A DNA stretch of 64,000 bases, taken from positions 592,635-656,634 of the forward strand of contig VXBM01000239.1 in NCBI GenBank assembly GCA_013400155.1, read 5' to 3'. Of this stretch, positions 25,401 through 38,335 are shown piece after piece (position 1 is the stretch's first letter; each line of letters opens with the position of its first letter). Below the pieces are notes generated by a model. The model was not told the origin of the DNA and ran no database searches. It worked only from the letters and a program-made list of their open reading frames with translations. This DNA comes from Helopsaltes ochotensis (taxonomy: Eukaryota > Chordata > Aves > Passeriformes > Locustellidae). A program made the translations under genes and the position numbers.

Positions 25401-25599
25401 TGCTATTATGAGTTTATGAGAAAGGAAGCCCAAGGAAGATCAATACATCCTCTGTGTAGATTACAAATGGCTCATGACGTATGTCCACAGGAGCTGTTTT
25501 TAGTGAGGGTAGTCTAGTTATTATGGATTTGACATGAACTTGGCCTGGTGCCCTGAGGGAATGCAATGTAGGCATAATTTGGTCTTCCTGTAATTGTCT
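22487..25599. other. Non-coding stretch, no gene recognised
   Basis: Contains an A/C-rich low-complexity patch at about 24175-24212 and an (AAC)5 microsatellite at 24622-24636. A perfect 16-bp palindrome (CAATTTTGCAAAATTG, 23590-23605) is within chance expectation for 64 kb. No gene or mobile element recognised. Confidence 0.6.
24622..24636. repeat. (AAC)5 microsatellite
   Basis: Five perfect AAC units followed by AAAAG. A short simple repeat with no further meaning visible. Confidence 0.9.
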
Positions 25600-25735
25600 A
25601 TTTAACTTGGCAATCCAGAGTAATTTTTTCCTGTGAAATGAGACCGAGACGTCACTAAAGCGGCGCTCAGATTAATTAATGAGACATAATAATGCTCCTA
25701 ATAAAAGCTCATGAGCTGAGTCGTCTTCCCTCCCC
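25600..25735. promoter_or_regulatory. Candidate conserved non-coding element
   Basis: A compact block contains a CRE-like half site (GACGTCAC near 25649), CpGs in CGGCGCTC, a homeodomain-type word ATTAATTAATGAG (near 25671), AATAATGCTCCTAATAAAA, and a perfect 12-bp palindrome AGCTCATGAGCT. The mixture of unusual CpGs and TAAT words is typical of deeply conserved developmental enhancers. This is inferred from words alone. Confidence 0.28.
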
Positions 25736-27704
25736 TTTCCTGTCCTTCCCTGCTATCCTCCCCCTGCTGAGAATGCAGCTTCCCAGGAATCCATGAGTCA
25801 CACTTCGTAAAGGAGTTTCTTCTTTAGTTGACGCAAACAATACAGTGGAGAAAAATAATAAGTGGAGAACCATCTGTTTGATGAAGTCCTTGACATTTTA
25901 TTTCATTTCCCCCTATTGCATATTAAAGGAAGTAAATAGAAAAACATTTGCTAATTATACCACTGTTTACTGATTGCTGGGGCGGCTTTTATCATATTTA
26001 TCAGAAGTGCTAGCTTGTTGTTCAGTCCCAGGTTCAGCATTCTCCTTTCTGCTTTGGGCAAGAGGAGGACAACAGGAGTCATGGGTGCTCAGCCAGGTTT
26101 TTGAGCCCTTCATCTCTGAGCAGTTCACAAAGGGGTGGAAATGTGCTGCTTCCCTACAGGCTGGAAACCTGGGAAAGGTAGTGGGACCTGCTGGTTTGAG
26201 GTAATTTGCCGAGCTAATGAAAGAGCCTGAAGCCGAAACTCTGCCTCTGAGGTTGGATATTGGGAGGGAATGGTTGCCATTTCCTTTCTTAGGCCCAAGA
26301 TTTTGTGCTCAGTGCCTTGGCTTTGTGTTAGTGCTCAGTAAAGCTTGCCAGGGAGGCCAAATGGCAGCCCTTCACTGTGACTTTGGTAGGGTGAGCAGCA
26401 GCTGCCACCTGATATTATAAAGGAAATCTCCTGAACATGTTACTTCCTCTATCTCTTTCCCAATACGTTGGATCATGCTCTTGTTGCCCCATCTGGGTCC
26501 CTTTGTAAGGTATAGTTTTATGGCTTAAGAGTGGTCCATGGACAATACAAGGTTTGAATAGTAGAATCCAAAGCCTCATCTCTCCTTCTGGCCAGGATTT
26601 GGATTTGGCGAATGGACAAAGCAAGCCAATGCTGTTTGAAAACAATCTGGTGGCCAAAGGCCAGTTACACTAGGCAGCTATTTCCTCTACAAAATCTAAG
26701 CTATTAGCACCCATTAAAAGTGACAACAATGAATCAAATGTCTGTGAACTAAAGCACTTTTTCTTCCCCCACGCCATGTAAGGCCAGCACAAGAGCTACT
26801 TGGCCTGGCCTGTTGCTAGGAAGGGAAAAATTGCCAAGGAGGACATGGTGACCTTATCTAGGGATGAGGACATCAGGAAATTCAAAACTACCACTTTGCC
26901 TTTGGATGAGAATTCAGAGATGATGAAAGAAATCTATTTCTAGATTTTTCCTTGGGCACAACAGACTTGATGAATTTTCCAGTCCACCATTTGGATAGAT
27001 TTAAGGGATTTTATAACTTGTAATTCCATGAAGATTCTATCAGTAGTGCTGGTCATCCTGATGGGCTGGATGTTTTGACTCTCCTCTCTAACATCAGCTC
27101 ATTCAGACAGGTTTATATTCCCAGCGCCGTAAAAATCTCAGTTCAGAGCACAAACAGTGGAAGATATATTTCTCCATGGCTTCAACCCATGGTAACACAT
27201 ATGCTAACTTGGCTCCAAGGGGTGCGTGTTGCATGTTGTCATGGCCTCTCAAATGTCATTGTGAAAGGAGTTATTTTAAAGCTAGAGGAAGATGGCTGGC
27301 TGATTGTGAAGGAGATATCAGGATTCACACCACTGCTTGAAGCAACCAGCAGATGAAAATTGTTTGCTGTAGGAGGCTCCAAGAGTCATCTTCCAATCTC
27401 CAGGGTAACAAACCTGGAAAAGCTCAGAACTGGCCCACTGTCTGGAATTCATTTGTTGTATTGATAATTGCCTACACAAAATATTGTATCTTATATGGGT
27501 AGCTTAATAAAGCACTTATATATTTTCAAAGAAGTAGAATTCTGCAGTACTGTGAGGCCTCTGGTTCCCTGTTCATCTTATTTGCAGAATTCTTGGTGTT
27601 TGCAGTGATGGCCTTAGCTGTTAGGTAATAGTGCTAGTGTGTTTCTTCATTTGTGGTATCACTCACTTTGTCTGGTGATCTTTGCACCCTTGTCTGCGAA
27701 TCTG
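25736..27704. other. Non-coding stretch, no gene recognised
   Basis: The frame at 27075-27356 has no domain, and others are shorter. No repeat was recognised until the CR1 fragment that begins near 27705. Confidence 0.6.
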
Positions 27705-27895
27705 CCACAATGACCCCCTGCAGTGCTATAGCCTGGGGTCAGAGTGGCTGGAAAGCTGCCTGGTGGAAAAGGATGTGGGGGTGCTGGTTGACAGTGGCTG
27801 AACACGTGCCAGCGTGTGCCCAGGTGGCCAAAGAGGCCACTATGGGCAATATTGCGTCCAGAAGGTCCAGGGCAGAGATTCATGCCAGCAAGGGT
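27705..27895 (+). mobile_element. CR1 LINE fragment, end of ORF2 (sense)
   Basis: The stretch matches the part of avian CR1 that encodes the C-terminal tail of ORF2, downstream of the reverse transcriptase domain. It includes CAGAGTGGCTGGAAAGCTGC, GTGGGGGTGCTGGTTGACAG, GTGTGCCCAGGTGGCCAAAG and CCAGGGCAGAGATT. In one frame AQVAKEA can still be read, close to the family's usual AQVAKKA. The segment corresponding to GGCATCCTGGCTTGTATC is shortened, so there is an internal deletion, and the frame is broken. It is a dead fragment without the 5' part or the 3' tail. Confidence 0.88.
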
Positions 27896-30892
27896 GGATG
27901 AGACAGATGATGCCTTCTTTTTGTCATCTGCCCTTTACTATTCTAGTTATGAAAGGGCTGCGTGTCTGTGGCTGACCATCAGCTTAGTCAGAGGCAAGAT
28001 TTTGTAGAGAGAAGCACAAGGCTGAGGCACCGCCCTGGGTCATGGGACAGGCAGGAGAGGCCAGGAGGACAGACTGACAGCCTCCCCACCAGCTGATTCG
28101 TGGTGCCAGCATGCCTTCAGAGGAGGTCAGCTCCTGTGCCCAGGAGGAGGAGATCCACAGTCGCTCCCAGCAGAAGGAGGAGGAGGAAGGAAGGGGGGTT
28201 TATTCAGCCACGGTAACCCTCAGGTGCTCTGCACGGCAGCTGGATCCCACTCGCTGATGGAGAAGGGCTGTATCACTCCTGCAAAAAATGCTTCACTTGC
28301 ATGGGCTTGACTTGGATGCATTGGTGTAATTCCTGGGTTTGACATTCCTCTGTTTGGGAGCTAACATGAGCAAATGCATTCTTTTGATCCTCCATGCAGC
28401 TTTGTGATACTATACATGCAGCTCCATGCTTTCTTTCACAGATGTCAGATTCAGCTGCCACATGGGATCTCCGGGAGAAACTGTATTGTGTGTTTTTAAA
28501 GGAAAATTACTCAATTATTTTGATGGAGTTAATGTGGAGATGGTGACCTTTACATTCAAAGCTGTTATGCTGCAAATGTTCCAAATACATTATGTGCTCT
28601 GCTAACACTGCTGACAGGTTCTGCATGATTAATAGTGTTTATAAAACGTGTACAAGAGTTTGGGAAGCCTAGGATGGAAGACCTGGTATGGGATTTATTT
28701 TGCACTGAACATGATAAATACACAGTTGGCCTTGGAATATTTTTTTTCTTTCTAGAAATTACTTAATGATGGAAGAGAAAATCACTAATTCATTACATGA
28801 ACTGCTTAATTTTTCTTGCAAGAAAAATAAAAGCAAAACATTGGTAATGGCTGGTTCTAATATGTACATTTAGATTGATCACTTTCAAAGGAGGACTGAT
28901 GTTTTTAATACATGTTTTTTGCTTCAAGACTGGCCTGGTTCCTGCTTCTCTGGAAGGAACTCTTCTGTCAACTGCACCATGTTGTGGTGTTGCCAGGGGC
29001 CACACACAGATTGGAGGAAATTTCAGGGTGAGCCTGACATGTAGGTAATAGAAGCAGTTGTTTAAATAGAGGGAAGAGGTGTAAGGTTTCCCATTTGTGC
29101 TACTGTGGGGATGTTATTCAACAAATAGACAAACAGGTTACTCTGCCTCAAGAGACATCTAGGAAAGACTCACTCTCAGTTTGATTTTCTAACAAAACAT
29201 CATGGCTTGTTCTTAAGCTGCTTTCTATTCTCTCATCATATCTAAGCACAGGATTCTCCTTTACCCCACCTGGTGCTGCCAGGACTCCTTGCCCTCCCAC
29301 GCATGCTGTGCTGTTCTGCACAAAGCCATGGCCCTGCATCATGGTTCTAGTTTTAAAAAGCTGTGTAACTCAGAAGACTGCTGAGGAGCCTTTTCTCATT
29401 CCCAGCAGCATGAGCTGAGCGAAGCAGCCTCTACAGACAAACCTATAGGACAGTGCAGAGGGAGAGGGGGCTCTGAGTTCCCATCCAGGCACCCACTGAG
29501 CTCCACACGGAGGCCTTCTGCATGGGTGGATGGACTGACACACTAGTTGGACTTCAGACTGTGATGATGTAATGTTTACATCTGCAGATCTTCAGATCAG
29601 GCAGCCGGGTAATTTCTACATCACTTTATGGCTGATGCTGCACCAGCATAGATACACTTACATCAATCCGAGGATTTCTTATTTATAGGCTAAGAAAGTG
29701 ACTAAAGATCCTTTATGCCATTCTGGCAAGGGAAAGGTTGTTCAGGAAAAAGTGCAAATTCAGAGCACTCTGGATATGTGGTTAGGGGTGGTTGTGGTAC
29801 TGCTGGGTTCACAGTTGGACTAGTAGATCTGGAAATCCTCTTCCAAGCTTTACCAAGTGCAGGCATAGTCAGGAAGTCATCTTAAATTTAACCTCATTTC
29901 TTTTCCTTCTGAAACAAGAATTTCCCATGAAGCACTGTTCATTGCCTGACTGGAATCCATCATTTGAACGTGCAGTTGTTATTGGTGATCTGGGCTCTCC
30001 TCCCTCGGTCAGCAGCTACAGGTATCTCTTGGTGCAGGGATCCAGTGACTGCTGAAAAGATCAGGGAATAGAGGATGTTTTCTCTCCTTGGCAGTGGGCT
30101 AGATGCTCAGTTGGGTTCGGCAGGTCCTGTTAGAGGAAATGTTCCAAAAGGCTGTTTCTCAAAACAAGGATAGCATGGTTTTGTGTCCAATGCTGGTATT
30201 CTTCAGGAACCCTGGGAGACAAGGGAACGGAGGTAAGGGATTTGAAAGCCTTTGTGTCTGCTGGAACTCCCTTTGAAGGCACCTCTTTAGAACTGCTGGT
30301 TTGACTGGAGCTCCTGTGTTTCCTCTATGCTGGAAAGAGCATGCTCATGGAAGTCACTGTTTTAAATACCCAATGCTGTGTACCCAAAACCCCAACATTA
30401 TTTGCATTCCCACAGAGCAGAGAAAGGGACCTAGTGCTTGTGAAGCCCTTTTCATACCTTTGGTAGAGGCCTGAAGCAAAGCAGAAATAGGAGCTCTCTT
30501 TTGCCTCTTTGATGACTGTCAGATTTCATAGAGAAAAGAAGAATTGTAGGCAACAAAAAAAAGGAGCAGAGTTTAAAAAATGGGAAGGGTAAGAGGAAAA
30601 AAAATTTGGAAAATAATAGGAATTGGAGATCTGTTAGTTATCTACATTCTCACAAGACCCTCATAATATCTGTAAGGTTTCTAATACCATAAGATTTAAC
30701 TTGATTGTCTGGCTTTAGAACATGTACTGCTAACCCAAGAATGGACCCAAACCTCCCTCTGTGTGTTTAACCTTACTTCTTTCTACTTCACTGTCAAGGG
30801 AGGCAAAAAGGGAGCTGTTAGGAAAAAGTGCAAATTTTCTTCACATTCACTATGTAGTTTCTTAGAGCTGTTGGAGTAGGATGAAGAGACTT
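27896..30892. other. Non-coding stretch, no gene recognised
   Basis: Holds a locally GC-rich patch at about 28040-28260 with a polypurine run at 28172-28198. Frames are short and without domains. I see no other repeat family. Confidence 0.6.
28172..28198 (+). repeat. Polypurine tract (27 bases)
   Basis: An uninterrupted A/G run made of GGAGG-type units and ending in six G. Such tracts can form triplex or two-tetrad G-quadruplex structures. Only the composition is seen here. Confidence 0.8.
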
Positions 30893-30952
30893 TTATGTAA
30901 ATTAGTAAGGTATGAGCATTAATTATGTAAATTAGTAAGGTATGAGCATTAA
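30893..30952. repeat. Exact 30-bp tandem duplication
   Basis: Positions 30893-30922 and 30923-30952 are identical, base for base; the identity continues one more base (T). The unit contains TTATGTAAATTAG and GGTATGAGCATTAA. Perfect identity in otherwise decayed non-coding DNA suggests a recent duplication, possibly polymorphic, or an assembly artefact. Confidence 0.98.
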
Positions 30953-33900
30953 TCTTGTTCTTTTCATTTTACCACACGCATTAAAAATAATAATAATCCA
31001 CAAATGTTTTCTGCTTCAGCTTTTCACTGAGCCAGAACTTGCCAGAATTACTCAATACTTTGACTGTTAGCCCTGCATTAGCTGCCATACTGATTTTAGA
31101 AGGCTCAGGGGAAAAACAAAAGCATCTATAAAGGCATTCTAATTTTTAACATAAGCTTGGGCTTTGATTGTTAAATGTATCTCATTTGGTCATCTTGTTT
31201 TTTAAACTTCATACCATTCCCTAAATTCATCACTTGCTGCAGCTGCTCAGCACTTAGCACCTGTACATTTGCCCCTGAGAGACTCCAGACTGAACCAGAA
31301 GATTTTATTGGTGTTGAGACTAATGGCTAAACTTTCAAGATTTGTTTTTCAAATAAATGCACTTTTTTCCACATTATACTTTCAGCAAGCTGAAATGGTT
31401 AAGAGGTTGCTTATGAGAAACCCACCATAAGGCCTTTTAACATAGGGATCTAAAGAGAACCAGATTGAATTCCCTTTACAGAGTGAGAGTTTTTAAAGAA
31501 CAAACATTTAATGAGTATCTCATTTCTGCATTAAATACTGAGGGTCTTTTGACTGATCTTAATGAAGAAAGCGAGGGAGGGTTTCCTCTTTATTTTGTGC
31601 TGTACTGCCAAAAAAAAAAATAGAAATTGATTTTGCCTCCGTGGTTCTTTTTTATTTTTGAGGGCATTTGGAATTCATGTTTTTCCTGTCTGTATGCACT
31701 GTTTTTATAAACCTTCTTATCCTTAGAGTCTAGGAATGTTTAGATCCTACTCTGTCACGTACACAGATATTCTACTTATGCTTGAGTGTATGGTGTTATT
31801 AATAAAGCAAAAGCCAGTAGGAACAGAGTGCCAGTCTGAAACACTGCCTGTTCCAAATGTTAAGAGCAGTTTGAGCATTTGAGATCTGGAGCAGAAGCTC
31901 TGTGGAGCCGATGTGGATGAAAAGCTGGATCTCAAATGCCTGTATAGGATGAAACACGGCTGGATGCCTGGGCTCCAAGGCTGCTTTCATCCCTCTTGAC
32001 TCTCTGCCTTGGCACTTCACTGAAAAAGGAGGGAGAAATATGGTGGAGGTTCCCCTGGCTCTCTAAACATGAGCAAGGGTGGCCTAAATGTCACAGCCAA
32101 ATGCATGAAGTCTGGTAACATGGGACCTGCCACTCTTTCCGTCTTTCTAGTGTTCAGCACCTGCCAACATCAAGGCAATTTGGTATTTCTTTGTGATGGG
32201 GCTCTAAACTAGAACTGTTATAGTTTGTTAGATCCCAAATATTTTTCAGGTGGACTTCTGCAAGGACAAGTTTACAGGGTAGGTATTTTCCAGCTAAACA
32301 AAATCCTGCTCACAGGAAAAATCACACATCAGGAACAAGCAAAACCAGAGCTAATAGCTATTCAGGCTCTTGGGTAACATGCAGGCATGGCTTTAGAATC
32401 CATCCAGTTTTAAACAGCTGCACTTCAGCCATAATGTAAGCAGTGGTAATAATTTTTCACCAATTATGTGACATTTGTATTTGATTTGCCCAGATCTAAT
32501 CAAACCTGTTATTACCTGCTCAAATGGTAACTGCATTTAGTGAGTTTCCTTGTCTTGTTTGACTAAAATCTGATACAAAATAAAGACTATATGTCTAAAG
32601 CTATATATATAATCTTTCAGATGTTACTACATGCAGCTGCAATAAATAGTAATTTCTCCACAATACAAATTTTTTTACCTATGATGTTTTATTATTTACA
32701 GTCTTTTCCCCCTCTGGTTTCAATATTTTTCACCTATATATTTCTTTTTCTGCAGGAAAAAGTACTTACAAAATATTGACATATTTATTATTTATGTTAT
32801 TAGGTCCTTCTTGCATTTGAGCCAGAACAATAAACAGTACTAACATCCTTGACTGTTACTTAGAGGTTGTTGGATGACTTCATCATGTCGTATGAATTCA
32901 TCATGAATCACTTCAACTGAAGGGAGCATGAGGGAAGAGGAAACTATTATTAGGCAGTATATTATCAAATGAACTGTAACGATTTCCAAGATCTCTTCAG
33001 AGAATATTCTGCCTGAACAGTACTTTCCTTTCAAAGAATTATGATAACCATTTAATTTTTTTTTGTGATCACACTGTAAACCATAAACCATTGCTGGAAT
33101 ATTTTATTGAAAGTACTATTAGTCTTTATTCCTGGTATAGCTGAAAATCTGTTCTCTCAGCTTTCCTTCCAGGTGGAAAGCATCTCTCCCTGTCTTGATG
33201 TGACTGTGAGATGACCTATTCCAAATTCACCCCATTTCAGACTTCTGGACATGCTTGTTCAGTACAGCTATATTTGAATTTCCTTCTCACCTCCAAGAGT
33301 GCCTGCCATCCGCTGAGGGAAATACCTTAGCTGTCTTTCTCACAGAAAGCCATACATGTTTTGGCTTCCTCTAGACACAGAAAGTGCTTAGCATACTTGT
33401 GGAAAATAAGTGCAGGTTAGGGATGTGTGTGCAAGATTAGATAACAAGATTCACTGCCTCCCAGGGGAATTAATTAAAGAAAGCTCCATAACAAGTGCAT
33501 TAGTCATCATTAGTCCCACCTCAATCCCAGCAGCAAGTATTGCTTCTTTTCTTAAGTCTTTGTGCTTACCCAGTTGATGTGAACGTGGAAAGGCCTTTGA
33601 ATTCTGTGTGGGATGGTTAATTGACTGATGTTGTTTATCCTGTATTCAGGATCCTGTAATAGATTTTGCTCAACTGCTGTCCACAAGAGAGCTCATCTGG
33701 AAATATTTTTAACCCTTCCTTACTGATGGACTATTCATTCATGACTGATGTTGGGGGCCTTTTGTGAAGCAAGGAAAATCATTTTTTCTAGTCCAAGGAA
33801 AAAGCAAATTGTATAGTGGCTCAGAGAGAGACAGTTTTTATGGGATATAAGGACTTACTTGGAAGATGCCTTGGATTCTTACTGAAGTGATTGCCTCTTC

Positions 33901-36900
33901 TTGCATACTGAGAAACAAAAATCCCCAACCATCAGATCAGCTTACCTTTTACAAAGATTTTGCAAGGCTGGTTTTTTTGGTGTGTTGTTTTGTTCTGTTT
34001 TTTTAAGTCAGTACAGATGAGATCTGATGCCAGTGAAGTCAACTGAATGCACCTCAGTGCAGAAGTGGTGCAAATGGCAGTTCAACAGTGTTTTACTCCT
34101 GAGACATCCTTGTTCCCTATGGAATTGGCCAATACTTCTAGAAAGAAATCTGTTCTCACTGTGAATGGGGAAAGAAGGCAGAAGACAGCTGCCAAAAGCT
34201 GTGAAATCCTATCCCACACTTCCCACTACCCTGCTTCTAAAAGATCTCTTAAATACTCTGTTTTAGAAGAAACAGCAAACATTCACTTTTTTTTGTCTTT
34301 CTTTCTGTCTGTAACAACAAACTTTTCCAGGGCGAGACCTGAATCCTCTTTGACCTCTCCCATCTTCAGATTCCACATTTCAGTGTTGTTTTGAATTTTG
34401 GGTCTGAATGTTTTTATTTTCCCTCCCTGGAATCCACTTTTTAATGATGACCTAGTGTTGGGGGGTTTTGTTTGTTTGTTTGTTTTTCTTTTTTTCTTTT
34501 TTATTTTTAGTCAATAGAAATAAGTGTTTAAATGCTTCTTTGGGGTTTTTGTCTCTTTTCTCTCCTCTATCTTCTTTATTTTTTGGAGATGCTTGGTTGT
34601 GTCTGCCTGTGGGTTCTTTGCATGTGCTTCTTTCTCTCTCAGTGCTGACTTTTAAAAACATATGCTAAGTACTAAAGTATTCAAGGACCATATAGAAGGT
34701 TGTAATTTGAGTTAGGGCTCCTTCAGACCAGGACACTAACTTAAGCAAAGGATTCATGTGCAGCACATGAATAATACTCTGTGAAAGGGGCAGGAGATAT
34801 TTCTCTTACTGGAAGACTTGATTACATATGAATTAATGTCACGGTGCAAGCTCTGAGCCTGCACCTGCAGTGCTGGCAGGTTGTCAGGACGCTCTGTGCT
34901 ACAGCCTGCTGTAAAATTATGGCTTTGCCATTGCCAGGCTACCACCTTAACTCATCCACTTACTGCCTCGATGCTGCAAATGTTACCCTGCTGATGCTCT
35001 TCTGCTGGCATCCTCTAGGAATCAGCGGGACTAAATCTCCTTAGTCCTATTTGCTCTGTCCCTTTTCTCTTCCAAGGTATTGCCCCGCTGTCCCTTGACT
35101 TTCTGGGTGTCCTTTGGGAAAGGTGGTTTCCTTGCTGGTTTCTCCTCACACCTTTTGCTGCCTTGCATTGGGAGCTTGCAGAGCTCTACTTGCACCTTCC
35201 CAAATCAAAACCAGGACCAGTTTGGACCAACCCAGGCATTAAAACAGTCACTCTGGATTCTGGGGCACTGATTTGACCACAGGCAATTATCTGAAGGAGA
35301 TGTTTATCTTTCAGAAGTCTTGGCATTACATTCTTCTTCATCAATAAATTAGGTTTGCCTTAAAAACTTTGAACCACTCTACAAATAGAAAAATCATAGG
35401 CTGTGTTTTACAGGGATTTTAGTTTAATCAAAGTTGCTGATGGAATCAATGTTGTTTGGTTGCTACGTGTGGTTTTTGGGATGGAATTTTTCAGTGGTTT
35501 TACCATTGTAGGGCAGACTGTATCATCTTCTCATGGTTTCAGACTTCATCAGGATGAAGTATCTCCCTTTTCCATTTGACTTTCATGGTAAATTTATTAT
35601 TGGGCTAATCAAAGTAAAAAAAGCTAAGGGAAGGGCCTGTCATAATCTCTGTAAAATGAGTGCTGCCTCTATTTTGCAGTCTTTGGCAACCTGACAAAGG
35701 GAGATTGATTATTACCTCTTTTTTTTCTTTAGTGTTTCATATTCAGGTGATGAGCCCAAAGCTGGGGAAACTCAAATATTCCTATGGTACACAAAGTCAG
35801 ATATACCTCTTGCATGCAACAGGACTTTGTAGGCACAATATGATTTCATTGCTGTTTTCTGGAATAGATGGATTAATATATTTTTAGATTGCAGTAAACC
35901 CTTGTGATTACCTGGTCTGATCCATTTTATTACAAAGGCCAAAGATTTCAAGCAGTGATTCTGGCCTTTAGCCCAACAAGTTGATTTCAATTGGAAATTT
36001 CAAATTGGAAAGGCATTTGCTTTTCAGTTAGAGACTCAAACAAACGGAGATTTCCCATTGTAATACATTCCAAGGAACTTATCACGTCATTAAAAGCTTA
36101 CAGTTTACCTCCCACTGAAAGTTTTGCCAACTCCTAAATTCCAACCAAGTGGATCTTCACTTTCATCTATTGAAGAAGGGGCTTGTATTAGCTCTCTTTT
36201 CTTCACAGAGGTCTTGGAGGAAAGGCAGACAGCAAAATATCTCTTAGATTCTTCTTTCTTATGCCCCATATATTGACTCCTTTGTAGTTCTCATGGTAAA
36301 GGTGGGTTTGAATTGTGACCATGTTGCAGATGGAGATGGCCATGTCAGACTTCCAGCCTAGTGGTCTGGGCAGGGCACAGCCCATGATGTGCTGTGTATG
36401 GGCCTGCAAAGCTGGGAAATACATGGCCTGGGCTGAGTTCCATGGTTTCATGGCTGCACTAGCGCCCCAAGCTGAACCCAGTAGGTTTTCAAGAAATGCC
36501 TTTAATGAAAGTGGAGATAAAACCTCATTCTTGTGACTCTTTCCACTTTGTATTGTCGAGAGGCTTTGTAAAGCATGAGCACCCCTCTTCTGCCGGCTGG
36601 CAGGACTGATCCTGGACTGCAGCAATCCTCATCCTTCCCAGCTTAGGTGTGTCCTTCTGTACCTCTGGCTAATCAGAGGGGCCAGCACCACAGGGAAGGT
36701 GACCTTCCTTGCTCAATGAAGGGGCTGAAAGGGGCAGTGTCCCTGCATGGGGAGCAGGGAAAAAAGAACGGCCTTTATGCCTAGGGGTTGACTCGTGGGC
36801 CAGCTGCACTTTGAAGCAGAGCAGTGATGAGGTGCATGGATCAGGAGAGATTCGGATTGGTGTGATGAGAAGGGAAGCAGGAAATCAAGTGGTTTGTGTA

Positions 36901-38149
36901 TTCCAGAAAGTGAATGCAGAGTGTGGAGCTGACGACAGGGTGGGAAACTGGAAAGACAAGGGCTTTAGGTCTTGGGAAAAGGGAATACTAATGGGGAAAA
37001 AGAAAAAGCAGAGGGAAAGAAGGGAAAGCCTGCACAATTATTGAGACCACCAGGAGGTTCAGCAGATGGTGCTGCTGGTGGGTCTCTGCCACGTCTTAAC
37101 AGAAGGGGGGTTTTGTCCTCCCTGCTGTGTTTTCTTTTAATTGAAAGGCTACCTACCACCACGTCCTGCATAAACAATGGCATGTTACCAGGAAAATATC
37201 CTTTCATATGGCTTTTACCTCTCCCATCTAAGCTGCCATGTGTGTTTGATGCACAAGTTAGCAGGTCTCTCCCCAGAAGCAGCTCCATTTTGAGGCCGGG
37301 CAAAGTGATTTTGGTATAAGGCCTCACTATCCCTTTGCAGTGCTTTGGCAAGCCTCGAGATAAAAGGCAGTGTGTATGAGTAAAATGAATATGAAAGTTT
37401 GCTTTCTGCATGGGCTATTGGCTGGCTACAGCATGTGCAGAGGCATGCTCACCATTTCTCTTGCTGTCTCACTTACTTTGACATAAAGCACAGAGAGACT
37501 CTGCTTTAAGGACTTACAGAGAGCTGTTAGGTGATCTGGCATTTTCAATTCCTCCTGAATGCCAAGAACCCTGTTCCAAGTTGCTTAAGATAACCAGATG
37601 TTTAAGTGACCCAAACGCTTTTATAAGTGGTACTGTAGTTTGTTCAGAGCTGTGTGACGTTTTGGGTGTACTTTATTCTGCTTTGGCTCATTTCCCTGGA
37701 GATTTCCCATGAACTTCAAAAAAAGATCTGGTCAATTGCCATTTGAAAATTTAAGTTTTATTCCTTAACCTAATAAATGGAAGGCTGATTGACTGATGTG
37801 ATTGATAGTAATTTATTTTCCAGTCAGCACTTCCCTGCTTTTTTGTATGTGACTCAATGGCGTGCTCTTCTTGATAAAAGGTTTTGGGCAAAGATAAATA
37901 AGAAAGGGAAAGGAGAGAGAGAGGGAAGGTGCTTGCAAAGTGCTAGAAGATTTGGAGGAATTCCTCTGTGGGGAAAAACAACAAAGGAAGGTACCAGGAA
38001 ACCAAGTATTAATTTCCCTCACCACCATTAGCCTGACACCTGTTAGACCTGACCATTACCCAGAGCTGAGGGGGAAAAGGCTAATCTCTACCACATTTAT
38101 ATCAACAAACTCAAACAAAAAGGCTGCCTAATTATCCCATTGAACCTGT
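30953..38149. other. Non-coding stretch, no gene recognised
   Basis: Contains an 11-A run at 31610-31620, a (TTTG)4-5 tract at 34467-34487 and purine-rich stretches at about 36970-37027 and 37880-37930. Frames such as 34047-34394, 36203-36625 (minus) and 36965-37411 (minus) have no recognisable domains and overlap frames on the other strand. Confidence 0.6.
34467..34487. repeat. (TTTG)n microsatellite
   Basis: Four TTTG units after a five-G run, then T-rich sequence. A short simple repeat. Confidence 0.85.
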
Positions 38150-38335
38150 GTCAGCTTTAAGGCCGGCTCGGTTTCCCAGGCTGGCTGCCTGCCAGGACCA
38201 GCAAGCTGGGGTTCATAAGCTGCATGCTAATGACAACGTCCTTTCATTCCAGCAGCAGCATAATTGCCAAAAGCAGTTTACAGGCTCATTATTTTTATGG
38301 TCATATTTCAGAAGATGAAGTCAAAGGTCAGCCCA
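38150..38335. promoter_or_regulatory. Candidate conserved non-coding element
   Basis: An even-textured block with AAGGCCGGCTCGG, CATGCTAATGACAACG, AGCATAATTGCC, CTCATTATTTTTATGGTC and GAAGTCAAAGGTCAG. The last includes AAAGGTCA, a nuclear-receptor half-site form. No simple repeats or decayed transposon texture are present. Conservation is not observable here, so this rests on motif density alone. Confidence 0.22.
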
